Part shown: piece by piece, positions 1-6,134 of the stretch | How positions within the stretch are numbered: the stretch's first letter is position 1 | How the letters are laid out: each line of letters starts with the position of its first letter | Assembly (NCBI GenBank): GCA_958447445.1 | Contig: CAUDAE010000068.1 | Coordinates: forward strand, 1 to 10,459 | Direction: 5' to 3' | Source: an uncultured Collinsella sp. | Lineage (GTDB): Bacteria > Actinomycetota > Coriobacteriia > Coriobacteriales > Coriobacteriaceae | DNA length: 10,459 bases | Translations under genes and position numbers: made by a program | Notes under the pieces: model-generated | Told to the model about the DNA's origin: nothing | Seen by the model: the letters and a program-made list of their open reading frames with translations, nothing else | Database searches by the model: none

Positions 1-37
1 TGCCTGTCCCCTTTGTGGTGGTTTTGGCGCGGTTGGG

Positions 38-523
38 TTAGTTGAGGGCGGCTTGGGCTAGGCGGGCTTCGGCGGCCTCCTCGGTGACGCCCAAGGCCAC
101 AGCGAACTCCTCGATGGAGCGGCGCTTGGCTTCCTTGAGTACGCGCATGTAGTAGGAGCTGGGCTTTTTATCAGCTTCCTCGGCCTGGCGAATGCGGTAC
201 ATCATGGTCTTTGCCACGCGGACCGTCTCGGGCGCGCCCAGCTTGAGCTGCTGCTTAAAGTGCGTCTCGTCAAGCGAGCTGTTGCGCTCGGTAAAGGTGT
301 CGCACTCCAGCTCGTCATAGTGGCTCAGCAGGTGCTCGGCATCTTGCTGCGAGATGGCGGCGTGCAAACGGTCGGCCTGCGCCACGGGGTACATGAGGAT
401 CGTCTGCGCATGTCCCTGCTTGGTCTCGAGCAGCAGCATGGGCTGCGGCGTATCGTCCCTAAAACCGACGACGGTGCAGACTCCCTGGCCCGGATGAATG
501 ACGTGTTGACCGATTGAGAACAT
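38..523 (-). CDS. CarD/CdnL-family RNA polymerase-binding transcription regulator
   Basis: This 161-residue protein has the length and layout of CarD/CdnL regulators. An N-terminal Tudor-like RNA polymerase-interaction domain (about residues 1-58, opening FSIGQHVIHPGQGV, the family's 'vyP.hGvG' pattern) is followed by an all-helical DNA-binding part (about 62-161). In the family the first domain binds the RNA polymerase beta lobe and the second contacts the upstream edge of the -10 bubble, stabilising open complexes at many promoters. The ATG start is fixed by a GGAGGT ribosome binding site at 527-532, only three bases from the start. The gene is divergent from argS; only 37 bases follow its stop, so the downstream neighbour is outside the window. 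Oddity: the protein contains no tryptophan, although well-studied CarD proteins use a conserved tryptophan in the C-terminal domain. Family assignment is secure; the exact paralogue and target promoters are not known. Confidence 0.88.
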   Translation of the reverse strand: MFSIGQHVIHPGQGVCTVVGFRDDTPQPMLLLETKQGHAQTILMYPVAQADRLHAAISQQDAEHLLSHYDELECDTFTERNSSLDETHFKQQLKLGAPETVRVAKTMMYRIRQAEEADKKPSSYYMRVLKEAKRRSIEEFAVALGVTEEAAEARLAQAALN

Positions 524-537
524 GCTACCTCCAACTT

Positions 538-553
538 ATACGAATTTACGTAT
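538..553. promoter_or_regulatory. Short inverted repeat just upstream of the carD-like start
   Basis: The arms ATACG (538-542) and CGTAT (549-553) are perfect inverted copies separated by six A/T bases. The site lies five bases upstream of the carD Shine-Dalgarno sequence, where transcription probably begins, so it could be an operator or a small mRNA hairpin. Nothing identifies a binding protein and a 5-bp arm can occur by chance. Confidence 0.25.
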
Positions 554-769
554 GTCTAGAATACCACGCTGACGTGCGCAAACCATCACTTTATGCAGGA
601 AAAGCACACAACTCCGATAGGTAAGAGTATTCGATAAAAGACGCAGCTCATTCACACCTTTATGCATTTTCAACGCGTGCATAATTTGCAGGCAGACTGG
701 CATCTTTGAGTGACTCCATACAAGCTGTAGTCAATTTTGTGCATATGCAATATCTATTAGCTTTACCCT

Positions 770-798
770 GCGACAGTAGCTACCGCTTGTGATAGAGT
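770..798 (+). promoter_or_regulatory. Probable argS promoter (extended -10)
   Basis: The -35-like GCGACA (770-775) is separated by exactly 17 bases from TAGAGT (793-798), which is preceded by TGA (790-792), giving an extended -10 of the form TGnTAnnnT. Transcription would start near 805, leaving a leader of about 60 bases before the argS ATG. An AGAGT/ACTCT inverted repeat (794-798 and 806-810) overlaps the start region. Each hexamer matches consensus at 4 of 6 positions; the spacing and TG motif are the main support. Confidence 0.45.
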
Positions 799-865
799 GC
801 TACAAACTCTGGCTTTTGCCCTACGAGTGACCAAGAGCTCGGGGGCTTTAACACAAGGAGGACCT

Positions 866-2719
866 ATGCCCGAGAAGATTGAAGAGCTGGTACGCGCTGC
901 GCTTTCTGGCGCCCAGGAGGCCGGCGACCTTTCCGCATTTGAACTTGACGATTGCGCCATCGAGCGACCGGCTGACACTTCTCATGGCGAGTGGACCTCC
1001 ACCATGGCCCTGAAGTCCGCCAAGCTGGCTCACTGTGCCCCGCGCAAGATCGCCGAGGCCGTCGTTGCCCATATGCCCGAGGACCCCGCGATCGAGAAGG
1101 TCGAGATCGCCGGCCCTGGCTTCATAAACTTCTACCTTTCCGTCGCTGTCAAGAATGCCATCTTTGGCGAGGCCCGCGAGAAGGGCATGGACTTCGCTAA
1201 GTCCAACGTCGGTGGCGGCTTGAAGACCCAGGTCGAGTTCGTCTCCGCCAACCCCGTCGGCCCCATGCACATCGGCCATGGCCGCTGGGCCGCTCTGGGT
1301 GACTCCCTCTGCCGCGTTATGGATCACGCCGGTTACGACATCCAGCGTGAGTTCTACATCAATGACCACGGCTCTCAGATGAACACCTTCGGCAACTCCA
1401 TCAGCACGCGCTATATGCAGCTTGCCGACATCATCGCCAAGCAGGGCGTGGATATCGACGAGGCTCACAAGCTGCTGATCGCTGACCGCGACGCCTTCGT
1501 TGCCGATGAGAACGACGAGCATCCCGAGACCCATCCGTACCAGGACAACTTTGCCGAGACTCTGGGCAAGGACTCTTACGGCGGCGATTACATCATCGAC
1601 GAGGCCGCCGAGTTCTGGCGCACCGACGGCGACAAGTGGGTCGAGGCCGATCCGCAGGAGCGCATGGAGAGCTTCCGTGAGCGCGGCTATGTGAAGATGG
1701 TCGACAACATGCGCGACCTCTGCCACGCCGTCAATTGCGACTTCGACCGCTGGTTCTCCGAGCGCTCGCTGTATGTGAAGGACACCGAGGGCGAGACCGC
1801 CGGCACCTCCGCCGTCGACCGCGCTTTCGAGAAGCTCGACAAGATGGGCTACCTCTACACTAAGGACGGCGCCCTGTGGTTCCGTTCCACCGATCTGGGC
1901 GACGACAAGGACCGCGTCCTGATCAAGTCCGACGGCGAGTACACCTATTTCGCCTCCGACGTTGCCTATCACTGGGATAAGTTCCAGCGCGTTGACCACG
2001 TCATCGACATCTGGGGCGCCGACCACCACGGCTACATCGAGCGCGTCCGCTGCGTCTGCGATGCCTTGGGTTACCCCGGCAAGTTCGAGGTTCTGCTGGG
2101 CCAGCTCGTCAACCTGCTGCGTAACGGCAAGCCCGTCCGTATGTCCAAGCGCAAGGGCACCATGGTGACCCTGCAGGAGCTCGTCGACGAGGTCGGTTCC
2201 GACGCCGCTCGCTACACGCTCATCTCCAAGAGCTCCAACCAGATGGTCGACTTCGACATCGAGGCCGTTAAGAAACGCGACAACTCCAACCCGGTGTACT
2301 ACGTGCAGTACGCTCACGCTCGCGTGTGCTCCATTCTGCGCCGTGCCGCTGACGTTACGCCCGAGCAGGCTGATGAGATGGGCATGAAGGCCGTCGCCGC
2401 CAAGGCCATCGGTGAGAATGTCGATTACTCGCTGCTGACCGACCCGACCGAGCTCGCCCTTTCGCGCAAGCTCAACGAGCTCACCGACCTCATCGCCAGC
2501 TGCGCTCGCGACCGCGCCCCGTTCCGTCTGACGCACTTTGCTAAGGAACTCGCCGGCGACTTCCACAGCTTCTACGCTGCCTGTCAGGTGCTGCCGAGCG
2601 AGGGCCGTCCCGTCGACCCCGAGCTTTCGCGTGCCCGTCTGGCCGCTTGCGATGCCGTCCGCGTGACGCTCGCCCTGGTGCTCACCCTTGTTGGTGTCTC
2701 CGCTCCCGAGCAGATGTAA
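866..2719 (+). CDS. argS: Arginyl-tRNA synthetase
   Basis: Class I aminoacyl-tRNA synthetase that charges tRNA-Arg with arginine in the cytoplasm. I place the start at the ATG at 866 because AAGGAGG lies at 855-861 with normal spacing; the frame stays open upstream to a GTG at 797, but that codon sits in the probable -10 box. The protein is then 617 residues. It has the ArgS-specific N-terminal domain (about 1-110), the HIGH signature within MHIGHGRWAALGD (HIGH at 135-138), FYINDHGSQ (163-171), the Rossmann core, a KMSKS-loop variant RMSKRKG (425-431) and the helical anticodon-binding domain ending in LVGVSAPEQM, a typical ArgS C-terminus. It is longer than the usual 550-590 residues; the excess appears to be an insertion at about 190-236 between RYMQL and YGGDYIID. 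It is monocistronic, bounded by its own promoter and terminator. Confidence 0.97.
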   Translation: MPEKIEELVRAALSGAQEAGDLSAFELDDCAIERPADTSHGEWTSTMALKSAKLAHCAPRKIAEAVVAHMPEDPAIEKVEIAGPGFINFYLSVAVKNAIFGEAREKGMDFAKSNVGGGLKTQVEFVSANPVGPMHIGHGRWAALGDSLCRVMDHAGYDIQREFYINDHGSQMNTFGNSISTRYMQLADIIAKQGVDIDEAHKLLIADRDAFVADENDEHPETHPYQDNFAETLGKDSYGGDYIIDEAAEFWRTDGDKWVEADPQERMESFRERGYVKMVDNMRDLCHAVNCDFDRWFSERSLYVKDTEGETAGTSAVDRAFEKLDKMGYLYTKDGALWFRSTDLGDDKDRVLIKSDGEYTYFASDVAYHWDKFQRVDHVIDIWGADHHGYIERVRCVCDALGYPGKFEVLLGQLVNLLRNGKPVRMSKRKGTMVTLQELVDEVGSDAARYTLISKSSNQMVDFDIEAVKKRDNSNPVYYVQYAHARVCSILRRAADVTPEQADEMGMKAVAAKAIGENVDYSLLTDPTELALSRKLNELTDLIASCARDRAPFRLTHFAKELAGDFHSFYAACQVLPSEGRPVDPELSRARLAACDAVRVTLALVLTLVGVSAPEQM

Positions 2720-2765
2720 GCTGCGGGTCATTTAACCGTGTAGGTTCGGCTTTGCTGAGCCCTAT

Positions 2766-2798
2766 AAGCCCGATCTCCATGCGGAGGTCGGGCTTTTT
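2766..2798 (+). terminator. Intrinsic terminator of argS
   Basis: A 13-bp stem (2766-2778 with 2783-2795, one G-T wobble) closes on the four-base loop ATGC and runs straight into a T tract. It starts 46 bases after the argS stop codon and should end argS transcription before the gap that leads to rho. Confidence 0.92.
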
Positions 2799-2816
2799 GC
2801 AAACGCCGACGTATTG

Positions 2817-3015
2817 ACGAATTTGGAACTGCTGGAAATACGAAACTATGCCGGTTTACTACGATGAATATGAGAAATTCCAACCACGCCAGCTTTTCGC
2901 AAAAAAGTGCAGGGCATCTACCTGCGGTTTTAGTTCAACAAGTTTCGGAGTGGTCGCGGTTGAGCGATTCATCGTAGTAAACCGCCATAGTTTTGGCGGA
3001 GGCAGTCAGATTTGT
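2817..3015. repeat. Imperfect palindrome of about 200 bases
   Basis: The core arms 2843-2869 and 2967-2993 are 27 bases long and inverted copies at 26 of 27 positions. Weaker complementarity continues outward (2817-2835 against 2998-3015, with small gaps) and inward, and the centre is a small hairpin, GCAGG (2909-2913) with CCTGC (2921-2925). All three levels share nearly the same midpoint, about 2916-2918, so this is one extended palindrome, not unrelated hairpins. It sits after the argS terminator and before the rho promoter and has no coding frame. It could be a non-autonomous mobile repeat (MITE or large REP-like unit), a structured RNA, or a protein-binding site. No second copy lies in this window. 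Confidence 0.7.
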
Positions 3016-3077
3016 GGGTGTTAAACCAAAGAGTGCCCCTTTTGACTAGTCGTTTAAGAGCGTTCCCAATGACTAAG

Positions 3078-3105
3078 TTGCAGGTGGCGGCGGTTGTGTT
3101 ACACT
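3078..3105 (+). promoter_or_regulatory. Probable rho promoter
   Basis: TTGCAG (3078-3083) and TACACT (3100-3105) match the -35 and -10 consensus at 4 of 6 positions each and are separated by 16 bases. Transcription would begin near 3112, giving a leader of roughly 137 bases before the rho GTG. Confidence 0.55.
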
Positions 3106-3184
3106 AACGCTGCGTATATGACGCAATCATCTCGATACAGATCAATGATGTCCGTCGTTTTGAACGGAACTAGACTGTTTAGCC

Positions 3185-3223
3185 GCCCTGAAGGTTTATG
3201 CAGGGAGCATGTGATCACAGGGC
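3185..3223 (+). promoter_or_regulatory. Possible alternative hairpins in the rho leader
   Basis: The segment GCCCTG (3185-3190) can pair either with CAGGG at 3201-3205 (5 bp) or with CAGGGC at 3218-3223 (6 bp, perfect). The two pairings exclude each other. An 8-bp palindrome GTGATCAC (3211-3218) lies between them. Rho of E. coli is autoregulated through premature termination in its leader, so a switch here is conceivable, but the stems are short and this is an inference. Confidence 0.25.
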
Positions 3224-3248
3224 TTGAAAAGAAAGTTGAGCAAACACT

Positions 3249-5822
3249 GTGTCTGATCAACAGCAAGAAAACGAAATAACGACGACGCAAGCCGCTCCCG
3301 CTGCACCGGTTGCGTCGGACCAGGTCGCGGCGCCCGCGCATGCCTCGGCTCCTGAGACGCCTAAGGCTGCTTCGACGCCTACGCCTGCAACGGCTGAGAA
3401 GGCCGTGCCTGCAACTGGTGAGGAGGCTGCTCCGGCAAAGCCCAAGCGTACGCGCCGCACGGCCAAGCCTGCTGCTGACGGCGAGGAGGTCACCAAGCCC
3501 AAGCGCCGTACCACGCGCATGACGCGCGTCAAGCGCACCGTTGCAGCTGACTCCTCGGCGCCGATTTCCGATGAGGTCGCGCAGGCACGTGCGTTGGCGC
3601 AGATTAGCGAGGCTCAGGTGGTGCGCGCCCGCCGTCGTGCTGCCGAGCGCGAGGCCGCGGCTCTGACCGAGCTTGCAGCTCCGTCTGTGCCCGAGACGCC
3701 TGCCGCCACCGAGACCCCTGTCGCCGACCAGCCGACCGAGAAGTCGGTACCGCGCACACGCCGTCGCACGGCTGCTAAGGCCGAGCAGGTTGCCGATCAG
3801 GTAACCCCCGAGCTCACTGAGGCTTCGGTCCGTTCCGCGGCAGGGGAGGGCACATCGCCTGTTGAGCCCGCTGCGCCTGTCGAGGCCAGCGAAGTTCCCG
3901 TTGTCGATCCGGCTTTGCGCCCGCACCGTCGCGGTCGCAAGCCCAAGGCCTTCGTCGAGGCCGAGAAGGCCGCAGCCGCAGCCGCCGCCGCTCGGGATGC
4001 TGCGGCGACCGCCGAGTCTGCAACCGCCGCCGACGCGCCCGTCCAGGATGCTACGACTTCCGAGGCCGCTCCCGCCGATGTCGAGCCCGCCGACCTCCGT
4101 CCCGGTCGCAGCCGTCGCACTGCTGCTAAGCGCACGTCCAAGGCTAAGGCTGCCAAGAAGGTTGCGTCCGAGGATTCCGCCGAGACGACCGCCGATGCAT
4201 CGACTGACGCCGCCGAGCCCCAGGACGTCGAACAGCCTGCGTCTGAGAAGCCCAAGCGCGGTCGTAAGAAGTCCGCTAAGGCCAAGGCGTCCGAGCAGCA
4301 GGCCGAGGCCGAGCTGCAGGGCGATTCCAAGGCCGAGGCCAGCGATGATACTGTGGCTAACGCCGACGCCGCCGCAACCGATGGCGCCGCGCCCGCCGAG
4401 GCCGAAGACAACGCTCGCCCCAACCGTCGCCAGCACAAGCGCAACGAGGAGCGCAACGATCGCAAGGACGAGCGCAACAACGACCGTCGCAACCGTCAGC
4501 GCGATCGCAAACAGCGCAACAAGGAGCGCAACGCCGCCCCCACCGAGCCCACGCTTTCGCGTGAGGAGCTCGCTGCCATGAAGGTCGCCGAACTGCGCGA
4601 GAAGGCCAAGGAGTTCGAGATCGAGACGACCGGCAAGAAGAAAGCCGAGCTCGTCGAGGAGATCTACACCACCGCCGCGAAGGCAGAGGGCTTCCGCGAC
4701 ATCAAGGGCATTCTGCAGATTCGCCCGGACTGCTCCGGCATCATCCACGCCCATGGCTACATGAAGTCCAACGACGACGCCTTCGTGCCCGCCTACCTCA
4801 TCCGCTCCGCGCGCCTGCGCACGGGCGACGTCATCGAGGGCTCGCTGCGTCCTTCGCGCGGCGGCGACAAGCGCGCCGGCCTCGCCAAAATCACGACCGT
4901 CAACGGTCTGGACCCCGAGCAGATTCGCAACCGTCCCAAGTTCGGCGACCTCACCCCGGTCTATCCCAACGAGCCGCTGCGCATGGAGCACGGCAAGGAC
5001 TCCATTACCGGTCGCGCCATCGACATCGTGTCGCCGATCGGCAAGGGTCAGCGTGGCCTGATCGTGTCTCCACCCAAGGCCGGCAAGACCACGATCCTCA
5101 AGAAGATCTGCCAGTCTATCTCGATTAACAACCCCGAGGTGCACCTCATCTGCCTGCTCGTCGACGAGCGCCCCGAAGAGGTCACCGATATGCAGCGTTC
5201 CATCAAGGGCGAGGTTGTGGCGTCGACCTTCGATATGCCCGCCGATAACCACACTCGCGTGGCAGAGCTTGTCATCGAGCGCGCCAAGCGCATCGTGGAG
5301 CTGGGCGGCGATGTCGTGGTGGTGCTCGACTCCATCACGCGTCTTGCCCGCGCCTACAACTTGGCGGCGCCCGCCTCGGGCCGTATCCTTTCGGGCGGCG
5401 TCGATTCGGCGGCGCTGTATCCGCCCAAGCGCTTCCTGGGCGCAGCCCGTAATATTGAGAACGGTGGCTCGCTCACCATCCTGGCCTCTGCCCTCATCGA
5501 CACCGGTTCCAAGATGGACGAGGTCATCTTTGAGGAGTTCAAGGGCACCGGCAACATGGAGCTTAAGCTCGACCGCGACCTGGCCGATCGCCGCATCTTC
5601 CCGGCTATCGACCCCGTTGCCTCCGGTACGCGTAACGAGGACCTGTTGGTTGACGAGCAGATGCGTCCGTTTGTCTTTGGCCTGCGTCGCATTCTTGCCG
5701 GCATGAACAACACCGAGCGTGCGGCCGCATCGTTTATCAAGGGTCTTAAGGGCACCAACACCAACCAGGAGTTCCTGGTGCGTTCGGCCAAAAAGCACAG
5801 CGACTACGAGCAGACGTTCTAG
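3249..5822 (+). CDS. rho: Transcription termination factor Rho with a long N-terminal extension
   Basis: Rho is a hexameric RNA-dependent ATPase that terminates transcription. Residues 1-430 are low-complexity and rich in Ala, Pro, Glu, Lys and Arg, with repeated basic patches (KPKRTRR 64-70, RPHRRGRKPK 224-233, KPKRGRKK 334-341) and an Arg/Asn/Asp/Lys-rich run at about 389-428. The Rho helical N domain follows (436-479), then the RNA-binding OB fold (482-580) and the RecA-like ATPase: Walker A PPKAGKTT (608-615), catalytic-loop DERPEEV (639-645), Walker B VVVVLDS (D694), Q-loop region RILSGGVDS (712-720) and R-loop KGTGNMELKLDRDLADRR (765-782). At 857 residues it is about twice the 419 of E. 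coli Rho. The start is GTG; an in-frame TGA at 3237-3239 excludes an upstream start, and the Shine-Dalgarno sequence is weak. RNP1 is unusual (DCSGIIH, 494-500). It is monocistronic. Confidence 0.97.
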   Translation: MSDQQQENEITTTQAAPAAPVASDQVAAPAHASAPETPKAASTPTPATAEKAVPATGEEAAPAKPKRTRRTAKPAADGEEVTKPKRRTTRMTRVKRTVAADSSAPISDEVAQARALAQISEAQVVRARRRAAEREAAALTELAAPSVPETPAATETPVADQPTEKSVPRTRRRTAAKAEQVADQVTPELTEASVRSAAGEGTSPVEPAAPVEASEVPVVDPALRPHRRGRKPKAFVEAEKAAAAAAAARDAAATAESATAADAPVQDATTSEAAPADVEPADLRPGRSRRTAAKRTSKAKAAKKVASEDSAETTADASTDAAEPQDVEQPASEKPKRGRKKSAKAKASEQQAEAELQGDSKAEASDDTVANADAAATDGAAPAEAEDNARPNRRQHKRNEERNDRKDERNNDRRNRQRDRKQRNKERNAAPTEPTLSREELAAMKVAELREKAKEFEIETTGKKKAELVEEIYTTAAKAEGFRDIKGILQIRPDCSGIIHAHGYMKSNDDAFVPAYLIRSARLRTGDVIEGSLRPSRGGDKRAGLAKITTVNGLDPEQIRNRPKFGDLTPVYPNEPLRMEHGKDSITGRAIDIVSPIGKGQRGLIVSPPKAGKTTILKKICQSISINNPEVHLICLLVDERPEEVTDMQRSIKGEVVASTFDMPADNHTRVAELVIERAKRIVELGGDVVVVLDSITRLARAYNLAAPASGRILSGGVDSAALYPPKRFLGAARNIENGGSLTILASALIDTGSKMDEVIFEEFKGTGNMELKLDRDLADRRIFPAIDPVASGTRNEDLLVDEQMRPFVFGLRRILAGMNNTERAAASFIKGLKGTNTNQEFLVRSAKKHSDYEQTF

Positions 5823-5860
5823 GTTGTCATCCACACGCAGCGATAGTCATCAATGCAATA

Positions 5861-5892
5861 AAGGGTCGGGCTTTGAGCCTCGGCCCTTTTCT
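5861..5892 (+). terminator. Intrinsic terminator of rho
   Basis: AAGGGTCGGGCT (5861-5872) pairs with AGCCTCGGCCCTT (5876-5888) with one bulged base and a wobble pair, followed by a short T run. It lies 38 bases past the rho stop, so rho itself ends at a hairpin terminator. Confidence 0.82.
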
Positions 5893-5969
5893 ATATCGCC
5901 GCTCCGCGCTTATTTTTGACCATAAGACTGGCAAGCAGCAGGTTTCCCGTTTCAATCCGACATCGTCGC

Positions 5970-5998
5970 TTGCAATCGACAGGGCGGTTTCGCATAAT
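5970..5998 (+). promoter_or_regulatory. Sigma70-type promoter for the membrane-protein/vanZ operon
   Basis: TTGCAA (5970-5975) and CATAAT (5993-5998) are separated by the optimal 17 bases, with 4 of 6 and 5 of 6 consensus matches. This is the best promoter match in the window. Transcription would begin near 6005, leaving a leader of about 130 bases. Confidence 0.7.
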
Positions 5999-6026
5999 AG
6001 CTTTTAAGCTTCGCGACGGATAACGC

Positions 6027-6077
6027 AGATGAAACGAACCATATACCGTTGCTTTGGGGCATAGCCCCGCTTCATCT
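6027..6077 (+). promoter_or_regulatory. Leader hairpin with an 11-codon upstream frame
   Basis: AGATGAA (6027-6033) pairs with TTCATCT (6071-6077), enclosing an inner hairpin GGGGC-ATA-GCCCC (6056-6068). An ATG at 6029 opens an 11-codon frame (MKRTIYRCFGA) whose TAG stop at 6062-6064 falls in the inner hairpin loop. There is no good ribosome binding site for it, so translation is doubtful; the hairpin is the better supported part. Confidence 0.3.
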
Positions 6078-6134
6078 TCTCTCGCGCAGCCAACTGAATG
6101 ATGCGATTTGGGTGCTGGAAGATGGGGAGAGCTC

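Larger units (their letters stand above)
524..865. other. Divergent intergenic region carD-argS
   Basis: This 342-base gap is AT-richer than the genes beside it and I see no credible coding frame or structured RNA gene in it. It should hold both divergent promoters. A plausible argS promoter is listed separately. For carD the best -10 I can see is TATTCT on the minus strand (558-563), with no clear -35, so it is a weak call. A CATAAT hexamer near 680 on the plus strand has no matching -35. The remaining bases (about 580-760) hold nothing I can name. Confidence 0.5.
2720..3248. other. Intergenic region argS-rho
   Basis: This 529-base gap contains, in order, the argS terminator, the long palindrome, about 60 bases without recognisable signals apart from an 8-bp palindrome GACTAGTC at 3044-3051, the likely rho promoter and the rho leader. 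I see no convincing protein-coding gene in it. Confidence 0.6.
5823..6134. other. Intergenic region between rho and the unknown membrane-protein gene
   Basis: This 312-base gap holds the rho terminator, a well-formed promoter at 5970-5998 and a leader of about 130 bases with a hairpin. Between the terminator and the promoter (about 5893-5969) I see nothing recognisable. Confidence 0.6.

Noticed and set aside
805..865. T-box or other riboswitch in the argS leader
   Set aside because: The leader is only about 60 bases and I see neither a T-box sequence nor a terminator/antiterminator pair.
848..2731. Open frame of 627 codons on the minus strand opposite argS
   Set aside because: It is the mirror of a certain argS gene. 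GC-rich codon use removes stops on the other strand; the translation is a Gly/Val/Leu-rich shadow with no family signature.
3094..3279. Possible leader peptide overlapping the rho start
   Set aside because: Its first start (TTG) lies inside the probable promoter and the internal ATG codons lack ribosome binding sites. An attenuator peptide cannot be fully excluded but is not supported.
3797..4581. Frames of over 200 codons on both strands inside the rho N-terminal region
   Set aside because: They are Ser/Arg/Ala/Pro repeats mirroring the low-complexity region of rho and have no domain content.
3099..5834. Open frame of 911 codons on the minus strand opposite rho
   Set aside because: It overlaps rho completely and reads as low-complexity Gly/Leu/Arg sequence; it is a by-product of the Ala/Glu/Arg-rich codons of rho.
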